13,595 bases of DNA, taken from assembly GCA_002310175.1 (NCBI GenBank), contig DBYG01000034.1, forward strand, positions 1-13,595, written 5' to 3'. This DNA is from Bacteroidales bacterium UBA1192 (GTDB lineage: Bacteria; Bacteroidota; Bacteroidia; Bacteroidales; Bacteroidaceae). Below are positions 10,501-13,595 of this stretch, in pieces (positions within the stretch are counted from its first letter, which is position 1; every line of letters begins with the position of its first letter). The translations under genes and the position numbers were made by a program. The notes under the pieces are model-generated. The model was given only the letters and a program-made list of their open reading frames with translations. It was not told where the DNA came from and made no database searches.

Positions 10501-11232
10501 GGGCACAGTTGAACTGTTTGTTAGAATTCCGACAGTCGTACTGTTACTCAAATTGGTTGGCAGATTACCATATACTGTTACTTTCTTGTCGGCAGTAAGG
10601 ACAGCTTTCGGTTTAGACCATAAATTAGAGAATGCTTCTGTTTGGACTGTCACATGTTGTTCTTTTTCGCTTGAGCCGTTGACTTTCCACTTTCCTCTTA
10701 CTTCCACAGTATGAGTACTGCCCACTTTAAACTCCTTAAGGAAAACGTACATATATACATAGTATTCACCCGTCGGACGTTTATCCTTTCTGTGAGGATT
10801 ATAGAAACGGATGATGACATCATTGTCTTCGCTCAAATAAGTATTAACCTTGGCAGATCCGCTTATTTCCGGATTCTCAGACGCCCACCAACCGTCTTGG
10901 CTGATGTCACTGGCAGCCGTTTTCTGGTGGGTATTCCATCCAAGTTCCGCCAATGGGGAACATACCCACTTACCATCGACAAACACGGCCGGACCTTTGT
11001 GATCACCATATTGAGCCGTAGTGGTGAAATAGCTGTCATTATTCATAGCATCAAAATACAGCACCTCCAATATAATATATGGCGCTTGCATCGTAGGCTG
11101 TTGATATATACTCATGCCGATGTCCGAGAAGGCCGCATCGGCATAAACCACATTGTTGCCCGTAAAAAGGCAGACAAACAGCAATGGAAGCGCCCGCCAC
11201 CACTGCCTGATTCTTGATAATTTTCCTTTCAT
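1522..11232 (-). CDS. Giant secreted multidomain protein, 3236 residues, with FN3-like, nested LamG and beta-sandwich domains (putative adhesin)
   Basis: Residues 1-31 are a signal peptide (basic start, WWRALPLLFVCLF, cleavage near VYA|DAA). Approximate order after that: a unique N-terminal region (32-320); three FN3-like domains (325-424, 425-532, 533-631); a carboxypeptidase-regulatory/Cna-B-like fold starting at 644-672 and resuming at about 916-970 (AYTDVNGYYEIRGVPF), with a LamG-like jelly roll (about 680-870, ending DGYIDEFRFFTKALTEQEI and IYYPLDEG) between the halves; a second such fold at 981-1055 and a third at about 1074-1194; an unassigned core (1210-1900) with a Ser/Thr-rich beta stretch; an FN3-like domain (2005-2125); the first half of a bacterial Ig (SbsA/Big_5-like) domain (2128-2181); two LamG-like domains (about 2185-2354 and 2388-2564); the second half of that Ig domain (2620-2680); a BACON-like domain (2685-2778, PSWLTAS); the domain shared with the 395-residue neighbour (2777-2888); two EGWNW repeats (near 2902 and 2988); a second shared domain (3093-3185); and a DLQGRKV...IIIVNGKK tail. 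No glycosidase, protease, thioester or RHS motif is evident. LamG, FN3 and Ig folds usually bind carbohydrate or protein ligands, so a giant surface adhesin or matrix protein is the best guess. Domain borders are estimates by eye. Confidence 0.9.
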   Translation of the reverse strand: MKGKLSRIRQWWRALPLLFVCLFTGNNVVYADAAFSDIGMSIYQQPTMQAPYIILEVLYFDAMNNDSYFTTTAQYGDHKGPAVFVDGKWVCSPLAELGWNTHQKTAASDISQDGWWASENPEISGSAKVNTYLSEDNDVIIRFYNPHRKDKRPTGEYYVYMYVFLKEFKVGSTHTVEVRGKWKVNGSSEKEQHVTVQTEAFSNLWSKPKAVLTADKKVTVYGNLPTNLSNSTTVGILTNSSTVPSGYYKTSDLGASKDFNKSLSDYKEGEGPEATFSYNYDQRKGGYIPVQYSYPYSLTKDNWNQSTNFSTTVYTWYNVYYSGFMYPKNVTYEVTDQWKKKVKVSWTAQTDSVVNNISMYKRSQAGKWMIRNGSTVVNNLSNTTRYGEIELSDYSKEDKIEVFFVPSSYTGDPIKSLSAGVKAMITPSWSFSELKAEENASKGIDLSWKHNALEDAGTNNKSYTFKLQRCTDYNTSTNSGTWQDVADIPSISDNTKVNGGYTDTNTPSPNTTYYYRLKVRVMGLDVYSPVASARLGGSKIKSFTATRGNYSSLVKLQWTVKQAGTDATNFILQRRPLGSSEEREWADIYTTSGTVNSYSYDDVTALPGSFNEYKIIIWSEVVDTLTHTFTQVVDDTKQTDGFSVSTGLISGTIAYGTGTAVEGAKVILKQQSADGNEANGMRSLRFSGFGSGLKYVADKDVLQNLFSKDFTLQMYINPNSSVMNVRDSCYQLLDVDSVLNITLRRISPYNDCYYLTGTIGGASFNINNFYVYGDEWNHLSFVYDSDARKFTVYTIIQDNKLKSQSITLSSGAIWGSSKATGLFIGNRTGFSSDIRYDGYIDEFRFFTKALTEQEIKRNYNHPLAGSEEGLAIYYPLDEGIDNQKIAYDFSKKNGVSNGRHATAEVAATSTSVLPSESQLSLMAYTDVNGYYEIRGVPFSGEGTSYSIIPILGIHEFSPAKHTRYISMSTLNFSAVDFEDVSSFPVSGKVFYADTDYPLEGASFYVDGVICSKNGEIIESNEQGEFTISVPIGEHFITVKKNGHVFTNAGRYPADPYNVGMKHTFDKEISNLEFIDETLVNFTGRVVGGDIEGKKSVGFGLSNNNIGVTELILTPLNTVPRMNVVKNVTDVTYSYDTNDSILPVASATSRIASTSWRGAGTNNCRKIYIRTDPATGEFSAMLPPLEYAIDSMQVVKTKVSVGNPVTIDLSNPLLESSDTLYNDDGTEVLYTYNTALKHVYHSTPTFIVTQEDHEDENTHVNDGAFGIKNYEFEDEGGKVTVSDIYSIDSNGHPVYKYGKENESDESGAAVFVMNDPYVFNIEAFEKYENKDVTPSVTDIVPLAGIVVTIDNALSSEQVVTGGLDAQGKPDIDNGQIVELKSNQLKLDDEGKAAYRWIAGLPNLVEPYTRTISITYDIGDRTYSWNEAGVKGVVLGSIPTGNNFVTSGPDVVDMILRDPPGSGSSAEWASGTINSFTRAKMGTESVEAHVKTTLKLGSYTSTATGFGVSLINTLESKVDMEGTISATEEFEGGDTYSRTIEVTKTISTSDESDYVGPQGDVFIGQATNVLFGAARNIDFHRKSAGSSEVMLMKDDVITTGLSFGTMFNYTQSYIENELFKNLISLRNSYLRTVTPDVLDSYVNDTDQPVYLTTLEPDDPKFGSDNNDSIIWGSAARRSASSDGPSYKMILPAVEKLDDDDTGFSDQIIWCNSQIVNWKNYLALNEKEKVMAYENRNDKDRVKSFKNFSFDSGTKINNSYEKQEGDGFKYTVSVGASVQASVVTGGAFDHAGIFVEVGGQAGAGYKHEHDESILDKTVFNYTLAESGTNDALTVDVYEYGDYAPIFRTLGGQTSAPYEGKVVTKYYDPGTTIMEATMQVEVPQIDVDVPMMSDVPTGSAANYTLRLGNASEVNKDVTYKLFVLDGTNPHGAQISVDGQVLTEGRLINVPGGQTVSKSLQLRQTQQDVLNYLGCINENDELYGKGIGIVFASESQPEDIADTVFISAKFTPSSSPVTLALSSSILNTQTGTDLTLTFKDFDRNYNNLKAFRLQYKRQGATDWTQFREYVLGEPTGNQLKLPETGASVSYKLPMASFSDGDYTFRVVSASAYGNDGEEVYRYSNEIALVKDMQRPTPLGQPEPTDGILDIGDDLSVLFNETIMKGELTKEANFKVTGVLNGAKVAHMTALSMQNTDVTAATEANINLAGKDFSFDAWINISSTTTGTILAHGSGTSKLKIDVMSNGKLVFFFDKYHKYYTLNAVPRDKWVFLTVSYKKTVTGGLMNASVADGSDIINLLSDVSVDSYNGNGPLAVGMNMTGSIHELLLWDEAHDMATALMNRTITKNPSTRHLIGYWKMDEGEGTTIRDYSRNRHMKMTNDTWYLNNENKAVTLDGSRLVNINASQLPISVDDDYAVEFWMKGAAQSDAQLLQMGEVALWVKDDGTLQFTGKNAYNEVPDTVFATSATNLTDNAWHHVALNVLRQGSAAVYVDGKRCLTTSASNVGSIATNNLIVGAHRITRNTYYEFARPFNGQIDEVRVWNATMNADLLTANRKVRLTGKEDGLVAYYPFETQTIDEGNQVRAVGSNADLTGSRLTAEVMTLNADSSAFSYTDDAPAMRQKPIETNVDFTFVASNEKIVINIDEDPARIEGCTLNFTVRDLRDENGNYSVPAVWSAFVNRKELNWDEDELSISQQVKDEKSVTATIVNKSGTQQMWTLSGMPSWLTASSDYGTTNPLSETDVTFYVSPATPIGKYEETVYLKGNNGIEIPLTLNVTVTGQLPGWSVNPNDFESSMNVIGSVMAQGVPMDDSDDIVAAFIGEECRGIAHPVYNSRYDSYYITMDIYGVEMNQTVTFRAYDASTGTLYPEVVVDPEIKFEPFVLKGTYSDPMILTANDKIEQSTELKEGWNWISFYVNTGDMTVASLLEKIADDVVTIKSQYDGYLSYENNKWGGSLTGALSNVQMYAVKMKSDRTLRIVGQPVDPSSNQITVKEGWNWVGYYDRQVASVTDAFADMDPVNGDVVKGQYGVTYYDSIEWAGSLLMMEPGAGYVVKSIPSADRTFGYPGAITSHAPSRIQTRDASAGTGFSSSNFQPVDFRKYSGNAIMAARVMNGNVPMTNVEIAVFADGECRTVAVTDYNGIAYLTIPGDDAADLTFKIAQGAEITDADEVLSYETDAIYGTPMNPFVIKMNGLTKISGIADGNENERAYDLQGRKVQLSGSSETRGDIIIVNGKKQISK

Positions 11233-11247
11233 ATTATTGTATTTAAG

Positions 11248-11400
11248 TTATTTGTTGTTGTCAATATACATGCCGGATTTTGTGTTTCCGATTCCTTCCG
11301 AATTCTTTCTAAAGGACTTGGTCGCTCCATGCATACACCATATAATGTACACAATACATGCCAAAAGGATGAGAGTCATTATAATTTCCAAAGCTATCAT
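11248..11400 (-). CDS. Putative 50-residue single-span membrane peptide heading the operon
   Basis: ATG at 11400, TAA at 11248; the giant gene starts 15 bases later. The peptide has a strong membrane helix at about residues 2-23 (MIALEIIMTLILLACIVYII), followed by a basic stretch (K.SFRK) and a polar tail ending YIDNNK. The positive charges after the helix predict a cytoplasmic C-terminus. The frame stays open upstream to an ATG at 11478, giving a 76-residue version. I prefer the inner start because the likely promoter -7 element (11455-11462) lies within that extension and the extra 26 residues read poorly. There is no good Shine-Dalgarno, but an AT-rich leader is normal in this phylum. It may be a small accessory membrane protein for export or control of the giant protein, or simply a leader ORF. 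No family is recognised. Confidence 0.5.
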   Translation of the reverse strand: MIALEIIMTLILLACIVYIIWCMHGATKSFRKNSEGIGNTKSGMYIDNNK

Positions 11401-11454
11401 ACAAACTGAAAAATAGAAAAAAGAAAGAACTTCCCCATTACGGAACGGAGAAGA

Positions 11455-11462
11455 CAAATGTA
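11455..11462 (-). promoter_or_regulatory. Candidate Bacteroidetes -7 promoter element (TACATTTG)
   Basis: On the minus strand this reads TACATTTG, an exact match to the TAnnTTTG -7 consensus of the Bacteroidetes primary sigma factor. Transcription would start near 11450, giving a leader of about 50 bases before the 50-residue gene. The -33 TTTG box is not well placed: the nearest TTTG is only 13 bases upstream instead of about 19-21. That is compatible with a promoter needing an activator such as an AraC-type protein. A perfect palindrome, GTTTTAAAAC, lies at 11491-11500 in the region just upstream. Confidence 0.42.
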
Positions 11463-11490
11463 AACAGGTAAAAAACAAAAAATGCCCATA

Positions 11491-11500
11491 GTTTTAAAAC
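11491..11500. promoter_or_regulatory. 10-bp perfect palindrome upstream of the candidate promoter
   Basis: GTTTTAAAAC is a perfect palindrome located 28 bases upstream of the candidate -7 element on the minus strand, roughly where a regulator would contact RNA polymerase. It is AT-only apart from its ends, and such palindromes arise readily by chance in this AT-rich segment, so an operator role is only a possibility. Confidence 0.25.
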
Positions 11501-11530
11501 CAGAGCAAAGTTCGGAGGCATTCAGAAAAA

Positions 11531-11613
11531 CCTTGTCAAAATCAGTAAAAATGAGGAATTTGTTTTGACAAAATCAGTAAAAAAAAACACGCCCTTGTAA
11601 CGTCTCAGTAAAA
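11531..11613 (-). promoter_or_regulatory. Array of three direct repeats, candidate operator sites for the giant-protein operon
   Basis: Read on the plus strand, the 9-mer TCAGTAAAA occurs at 11542-11550, 11574-11582 and 11605-11613, so the start-to-start spacing is 32 and 31 bp, about three helical turns. Copies 1 and 2 share a 15-mer, CAAAATCAGTAAAAA (11537-11551 and 11569-11583). Copies 1 and 3 also share CCTTGT placed 5 and 6 bases before the 9-mer; copy 2 has TTTTGA there. The composite motif is thus (C/T)(C/T)TTGN-N5/6-TCAGTAAAA. The array lies in the noncoding region between the membrane AraC-type regulator gene and the operon it could control, upstream of the candidate promoter. Helically phased direct repeats are typical of AraC-type and similar activators; which protein binds here is not shown by the sequence. 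Confidence 0.55.
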
Positions 11614-11659
11614 TTTACGTTTTTTGACAGTATATAATGTGTATAATTACCAAAAACCT

Positions 11660-12787
11660 CTATTCCAGCTGGCGGCGGACGTTGTAATATGACTGGCGGG
11701 AGCCGAAGCCGGATGCAGTCACTATCTCCTCTATTGAGGCATCGGGCTGCTGCACCTTGAGGCGGGCTACGTGAGCCAGGCGGCAGCGGTTCACATAGTT
11801 GTAGAAACCTCCCATTCGCTCACTTATTACCTGTGACAGGTATGTGCGGTTCACACCGCATAAACGCGACAGGCTTGAAAGCGTAAGATGGCTGTCCAGA
11901 TAGGCCTGCTCTTCTTCCACATGGAGGCGGATTATGGCCGCTATCTCATCCTTGCGCTCCTGTGACAGTGTCTCCTCTTCAAACTCGGATTCCGTTTCCT
12001 GTTCAGGAAGCGATGGCTCGGGTATGTCAGTTACAGCCCCCAACTGGAGTTCACCTGATTCCAGCCGCCCCACATCCATGGTTCGATGCGGCGCTAGGGC
12101 TCCTATCAGGAATGTCACACTAAGGAATGACAGAATAAGCACCCCTATGGACAGTGAACCAGGAGTACCTATAAAGGTTGTGGTCCAGCTTACAGTAACG
12201 TGTAGTATTGGAATCCAGATAATGCCTTTGGCAAACTGCCGTGGGAAATCATCCGGATTGGAGTAGTTCTCCTCCGAGAAACGGCGCATGGCGCTGGCAA
12301 TCATTCTCATGGCCATCAGGAAACAACTCAGATAGACCAGAGCCAGAATGCCCGATATGCTGAAGAACCACAAGCAGAAAGTACCCTTGATCTGGGTATC
12401 CGGAATAAGTGTCAACACAAGCGCAGTCATAGCCATCAGGACGAACGGTATAATCAACGCATGGATGGGATTGCGCCACCAGCTCACATTAAGAACCTTG
12501 CCAAAGTAACTGAACAGCACCACAGCGCACAGGAATGGCGATGCCAGTATGAGCATCATTCGCAGATACAGCACAGCATCGGTATCCTGAGGCATGAAGA
12601 TTATGGGACACAGCAGCAGATTGGACAGATAACAGGCCACCAGCGCTTTCCAAGCGGGGTAATAGTAGTCTGCATGACGTGCATACGGTTGGCACTTATG
12701 ACCCCATCTTATGGCAGCTACCACCATGCTGACGGCAATATACACCGCCAACGCCGCACAAAACAACATCTCCTGCAATGAATACAT
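11660..12787 (-). CDS. Membrane-anchored AraC-family transcriptional regulator (about seven membrane helices plus C-terminal HTH)
   Basis: The N-terminal 232 residues contain about seven hydrophobic helices (roughly 7-27, 45-65, 73-96, 107-130, 137-160, 188-208, 213-232). An acidic linker (255-275, rich in Glu) leads to an AraC-type DNA-binding domain: a first helix-turn-helix near 301-323 (LTLSSLSRLCGVNRTYLSQV) and a second near 352-372 (IEEIVTASGFGSRQSYYNV). The protein ends almost directly after the second HTH, without the usual short extension. AraC-type proteins with multi-span membrane sensors are known in Bacteroidetes; they are thought to sense a signal at or in the inner membrane while binding DNA on the cytoplasmic side. 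The start is fixed by the TAATG overlap with the preceding gene's stop, indicating coupled translation. The adjacent repeat array (11531-11613) is the obvious candidate target, but self-regulation or a distant target is possible. The signal is unknown. An alternative reading, a histidine-kinase-like sensor, is excluded because no kinase motifs are present. Confidence 0.85.
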   Translation of the reverse strand: MYSLQEMLFCAALAVYIAVSMVVAAIRWGHKCQPYARHADYYYPAWKALVACYLSNLLLCPIIFMPQDTDAVLYLRMMLILASPFLCAVVLFSYFGKVLNVSWWRNPIHALIIPFVLMAMTALVLTLIPDTQIKGTFCLWFFSISGILALVYLSCFLMAMRMIASAMRRFSEENYSNPDDFPRQFAKGIIWIPILHVTVSWTTTFIGTPGSLSIGVLILSFLSVTFLIGALAPHRTMDVGRLESGELQLGAVTDIPEPSLPEQETESEFEEETLSQERKDEIAAIIRLHVEEEQAYLDSHLTLSSLSRLCGVNRTYLSQVISERMGGFYNYVNRCRLAHVARLKVQQPDASIEEIVTASGFGSRQSYYNVRRQLE

Positions 12788-13485
12788 TATCTGGTCCTGC
12801 GTTTATAACAATCCTTCTTATCGCATATACCGCATGTGTAGGGTAAATACCTTACATCTGTACCGATGCCTATCACACCGCTCACAGACTTGATGGGAAG
12901 CATGAGACAGGAGTCTGTGAGCTCTATTCCGCACGGGTTCTGCTCCGGGAACAGGCTGAAAAGCTTGGGCTGCTCCGATACGTGCCAGCCGCAATACCCG
13001 GGACTAAAACGGTTGGTGTGCCTGTAGCCCGCCGGATCAATCTCAGCCTGAAGCACGGTCTCCATATAATCTGCCACCGATTCCACAATCTGGCTGCCCA
13101 CGCAGTCCATGGCGTAGGTCTGGAACATATCGTCCCGACGCTTCACGGCATCGGTCCACTGGAAATAACCGGAGCCCACGGTTGCCACGAACGCTGCATA
13201 ACGCTGTGCCCCGCGCAGCTGGCGGCAGATAATCTTGCCTGCATCAAAGGTTACGGCACCGTTCTCCCCTATCAAGGTGAACTGATTGGCCTCTGGATCC
13301 ACTGTGCCGTCCAGAATCACGTACTTGAACTGGGGGCGGAGGAACTGGGCCGACTCGCGCAGCAGATACTCGGTGGTACGGACAGTCTCACCGTCCGGCT
13401 CACTGTCCTTATACCCCATAAAGGTATAGACCTCCTTTAAAGGGATGTCCAGACGGTTAATGTCAATCTGCTGCCACGTTTCCAT
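12787..13485 (-). CDS. Stand-alone vitamin B12-dependent methionine synthase activation-domain protein
   Basis: The 232-residue protein matches the S-adenosylmethionine-binding reactivation domain of cobalamin-dependent methionine synthase (MetH), here as a free protein. The key signatures are R-F-S-P-G-Y at 159-164, followed by a conserved-looking Gln at 172, and LTDSCLMLPIKSVSGVIGIG at 189-208, equivalent to the 'L-T-(E/D)-S-x-x-M-x-P-x-x-S-V-S-G' loop. In MetH this domain binds AdoMet and guides reductive methylation of oxidised cob(II)alamin. A C-terminal C-x2-C-x4-C cluster (Cys218, Cys221, Cys226) follows, in a basic tail (YKRRTR), and could bind a metal or Fe-S centre. Stand-alone versions occur in anaerobes and are thought to serve separate corrinoid proteins or split methionine synthases. 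No corrinoid-binding or methyltransferase domain is visible in this window, so its client is unknown. The gene lies 35 bases after the preceding gene and overlaps the regulator's start by one base. Confidence 0.85.
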   Translation of the reverse strand: METWQQIDINRLDIPLKEVYTFMGYKDSEPDGETVRTTEYLLRESAQFLRPQFKYVILDGTVDPEANQFTLIGENGAVTFDAGKIICRQLRGAQRYAAFVATVGSGYFQWTDAVKRRDDMFQTYAMDCVGSQIVESVADYMETVLQAEIDPAGYRHTNRFSPGYCGWHVSEQPKLFSLFPEQNPCGIELTDSCLMLPIKSVSGVIGIGTDVRYLPYTCGICDKKDCYKRRTR

Positions 13486-13520
13486 AATAATCCTCTAATC
13501 CCTAAAGACCTACAATCCAA

Positions 13521-13595
13521 TCAAGATTCCTCAAACAGGAACTTGCGGAAGTCCGCGTAGTCCTTACTTATCTCCACACTCTGCTTGGTGCCCTT
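13521..13595 (-). CDS. C-terminal end of an unidentified protein (partial)
   Basis: Twenty-four codons remain in the window, ending in TGA at 13521. The tail reads KGTKQSVEIS followed by KDYADFRKFLFEES, mostly charged and probably helical. Its codon use (GAC, CTG, CGC, AAG) resembles that of the neighbouring genes, and there is no stop in frame up to the window edge. It lies on the same strand, 35 bases before the methionine synthase activation-domain gene, so the two are probably in one operon. The fragment is too short for me to name the protein; from context a corrinoid- or folate-related role is possible but unproven. Confidence 0.6.
   Translation of the reverse strand, partial: KGTKQSVEISKDYADFRKFLFEES

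Larger units (their letters stand above)
11401..11659. other. AT-rich intergenic control region between the regulator gene and the giant-protein operon
   Basis: About 260 bases with no convincing gene. It contains the three-copy repeat array, the GTTTTAAAAC palindrome and the TACATTTG element described separately. No clear hairpin followed by a T-run is seen after the regulator's stop codon at 11660, so transcription from the regulator operon may read through into the giant-protein operon. A TTGACA (11624-11629) and a TATAAT (11633-11638) on the plus strand are too close together to make a promoter. Confidence 0.6.

Noticed and set aside
10711..11217. 168-codon open frame on the plus strand
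   Set aside because: It lies fully antisense to the N-terminus of the giant gene, has no domain or signal, and reads like other shadow frames. Its length is expected opposite a long gene.
1522..11232. RHS/YD-repeat toxin or alpha-2-macroglobulin-like protein
   Set aside because: No YD repeats, no RHS core motif, no toxin tip and no thioester GCGEQ motif were seen in the giant protein.
11401..11478. 26-residue N-terminal extension of the small membrane peptide (ATG at 11478)
   Set aside because: The candidate -7 promoter element at 11455-11462 lies inside it, and the extra residues add no sensible domain.
11531..11613. CRISPR array
   Set aside because: Three units sharing only 9-15 identical bases, with an AT-rich spacer pattern and no cas genes, fit operator sites better.
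11624..11638. TTGACA and TATAAT on the plus strand
   Set aside because: The two boxes are only 3 bases apart instead of about 17, and Bacteroidetes promoters do not follow this consensus.
12982..13440. 152-codon open frame on the plus strand
   Set aside because: Antisense to the methionine synthase activation-domain gene, which has clear family signatures.

Overview
The window looks like chromosomal DNA of a member of the Bacteroidales (gut Bacteroides/Prevotella-type). The grounds are a TAnnTTTG-like promoter element, AT-rich leaders without clear Shine-Dalgarno sites, very large secreted LamG/fibronectin-like proteins that end in 'DLQGRK...I.VNGKK'-type tails, a 'TICLPF' domain typical of Bacteroidales surface proteins, and a tiny 'KPxxxVIKVE' peptide of a kind common in this order. 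This placement rests on style and motifs, not on a database match. Every gene I accept lies on the minus strand, so transcription runs from high to low coordinates.

Right end (13595 to 11660). The window opens in the last 24 codons of an unidentified gene. After 35 bases comes a 232-residue stand-alone cobalamin-dependent methionine synthase activation-domain protein with a C-terminal Cys cluster. Its stop codon overlaps the start (TAATG) of a 375-residue regulator with about seven membrane helices and a C-terminal AraC-type DNA-binding domain. These three genes look like one transcription unit.

Middle intergenic region (11659 to 11401). This AT-rich stretch of about 260 bases carries three direct repeats of a roughly 20-bp composite motif, (C/T)(C/T)TTGN-N5/6-TCAGTAAAA, spaced 31-32 bp apart. 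A perfect 10-bp palindrome and a TACATTTG -7-like element follow. I read it as the control region of the downstream operon.

Left operon (11400 to 187). In order it holds a 50-residue single-span membrane peptide; a giant 3236-residue secreted multidomain protein (71% of the window) starting 15 bases later; a 395-residue secreted protein whose start overlaps the giant gene's stop (ATGA); and, 7 bases further, a 47-residue peptide. The giant and the 395-residue protein share a roughly 100-residue domain (two copies in the giant, one in the partner) and the same style of C-terminal tail. That suggests they go to the same place and may assemble together. The giant has a notable architecture: LamG-like jelly rolls appear to be inserted inside two other beta-sandwich domains. 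A large imperfect inverted repeat (61-173) follows the last gene.

Working model (inference): a membrane AraC-type regulator, made together with a B12-enzyme activation protein, may act on the repeat array to control a surface-adhesin operon consisting of a small membrane peptide, a giant LamG/FN3 protein, a partner protein and a micro-peptide.
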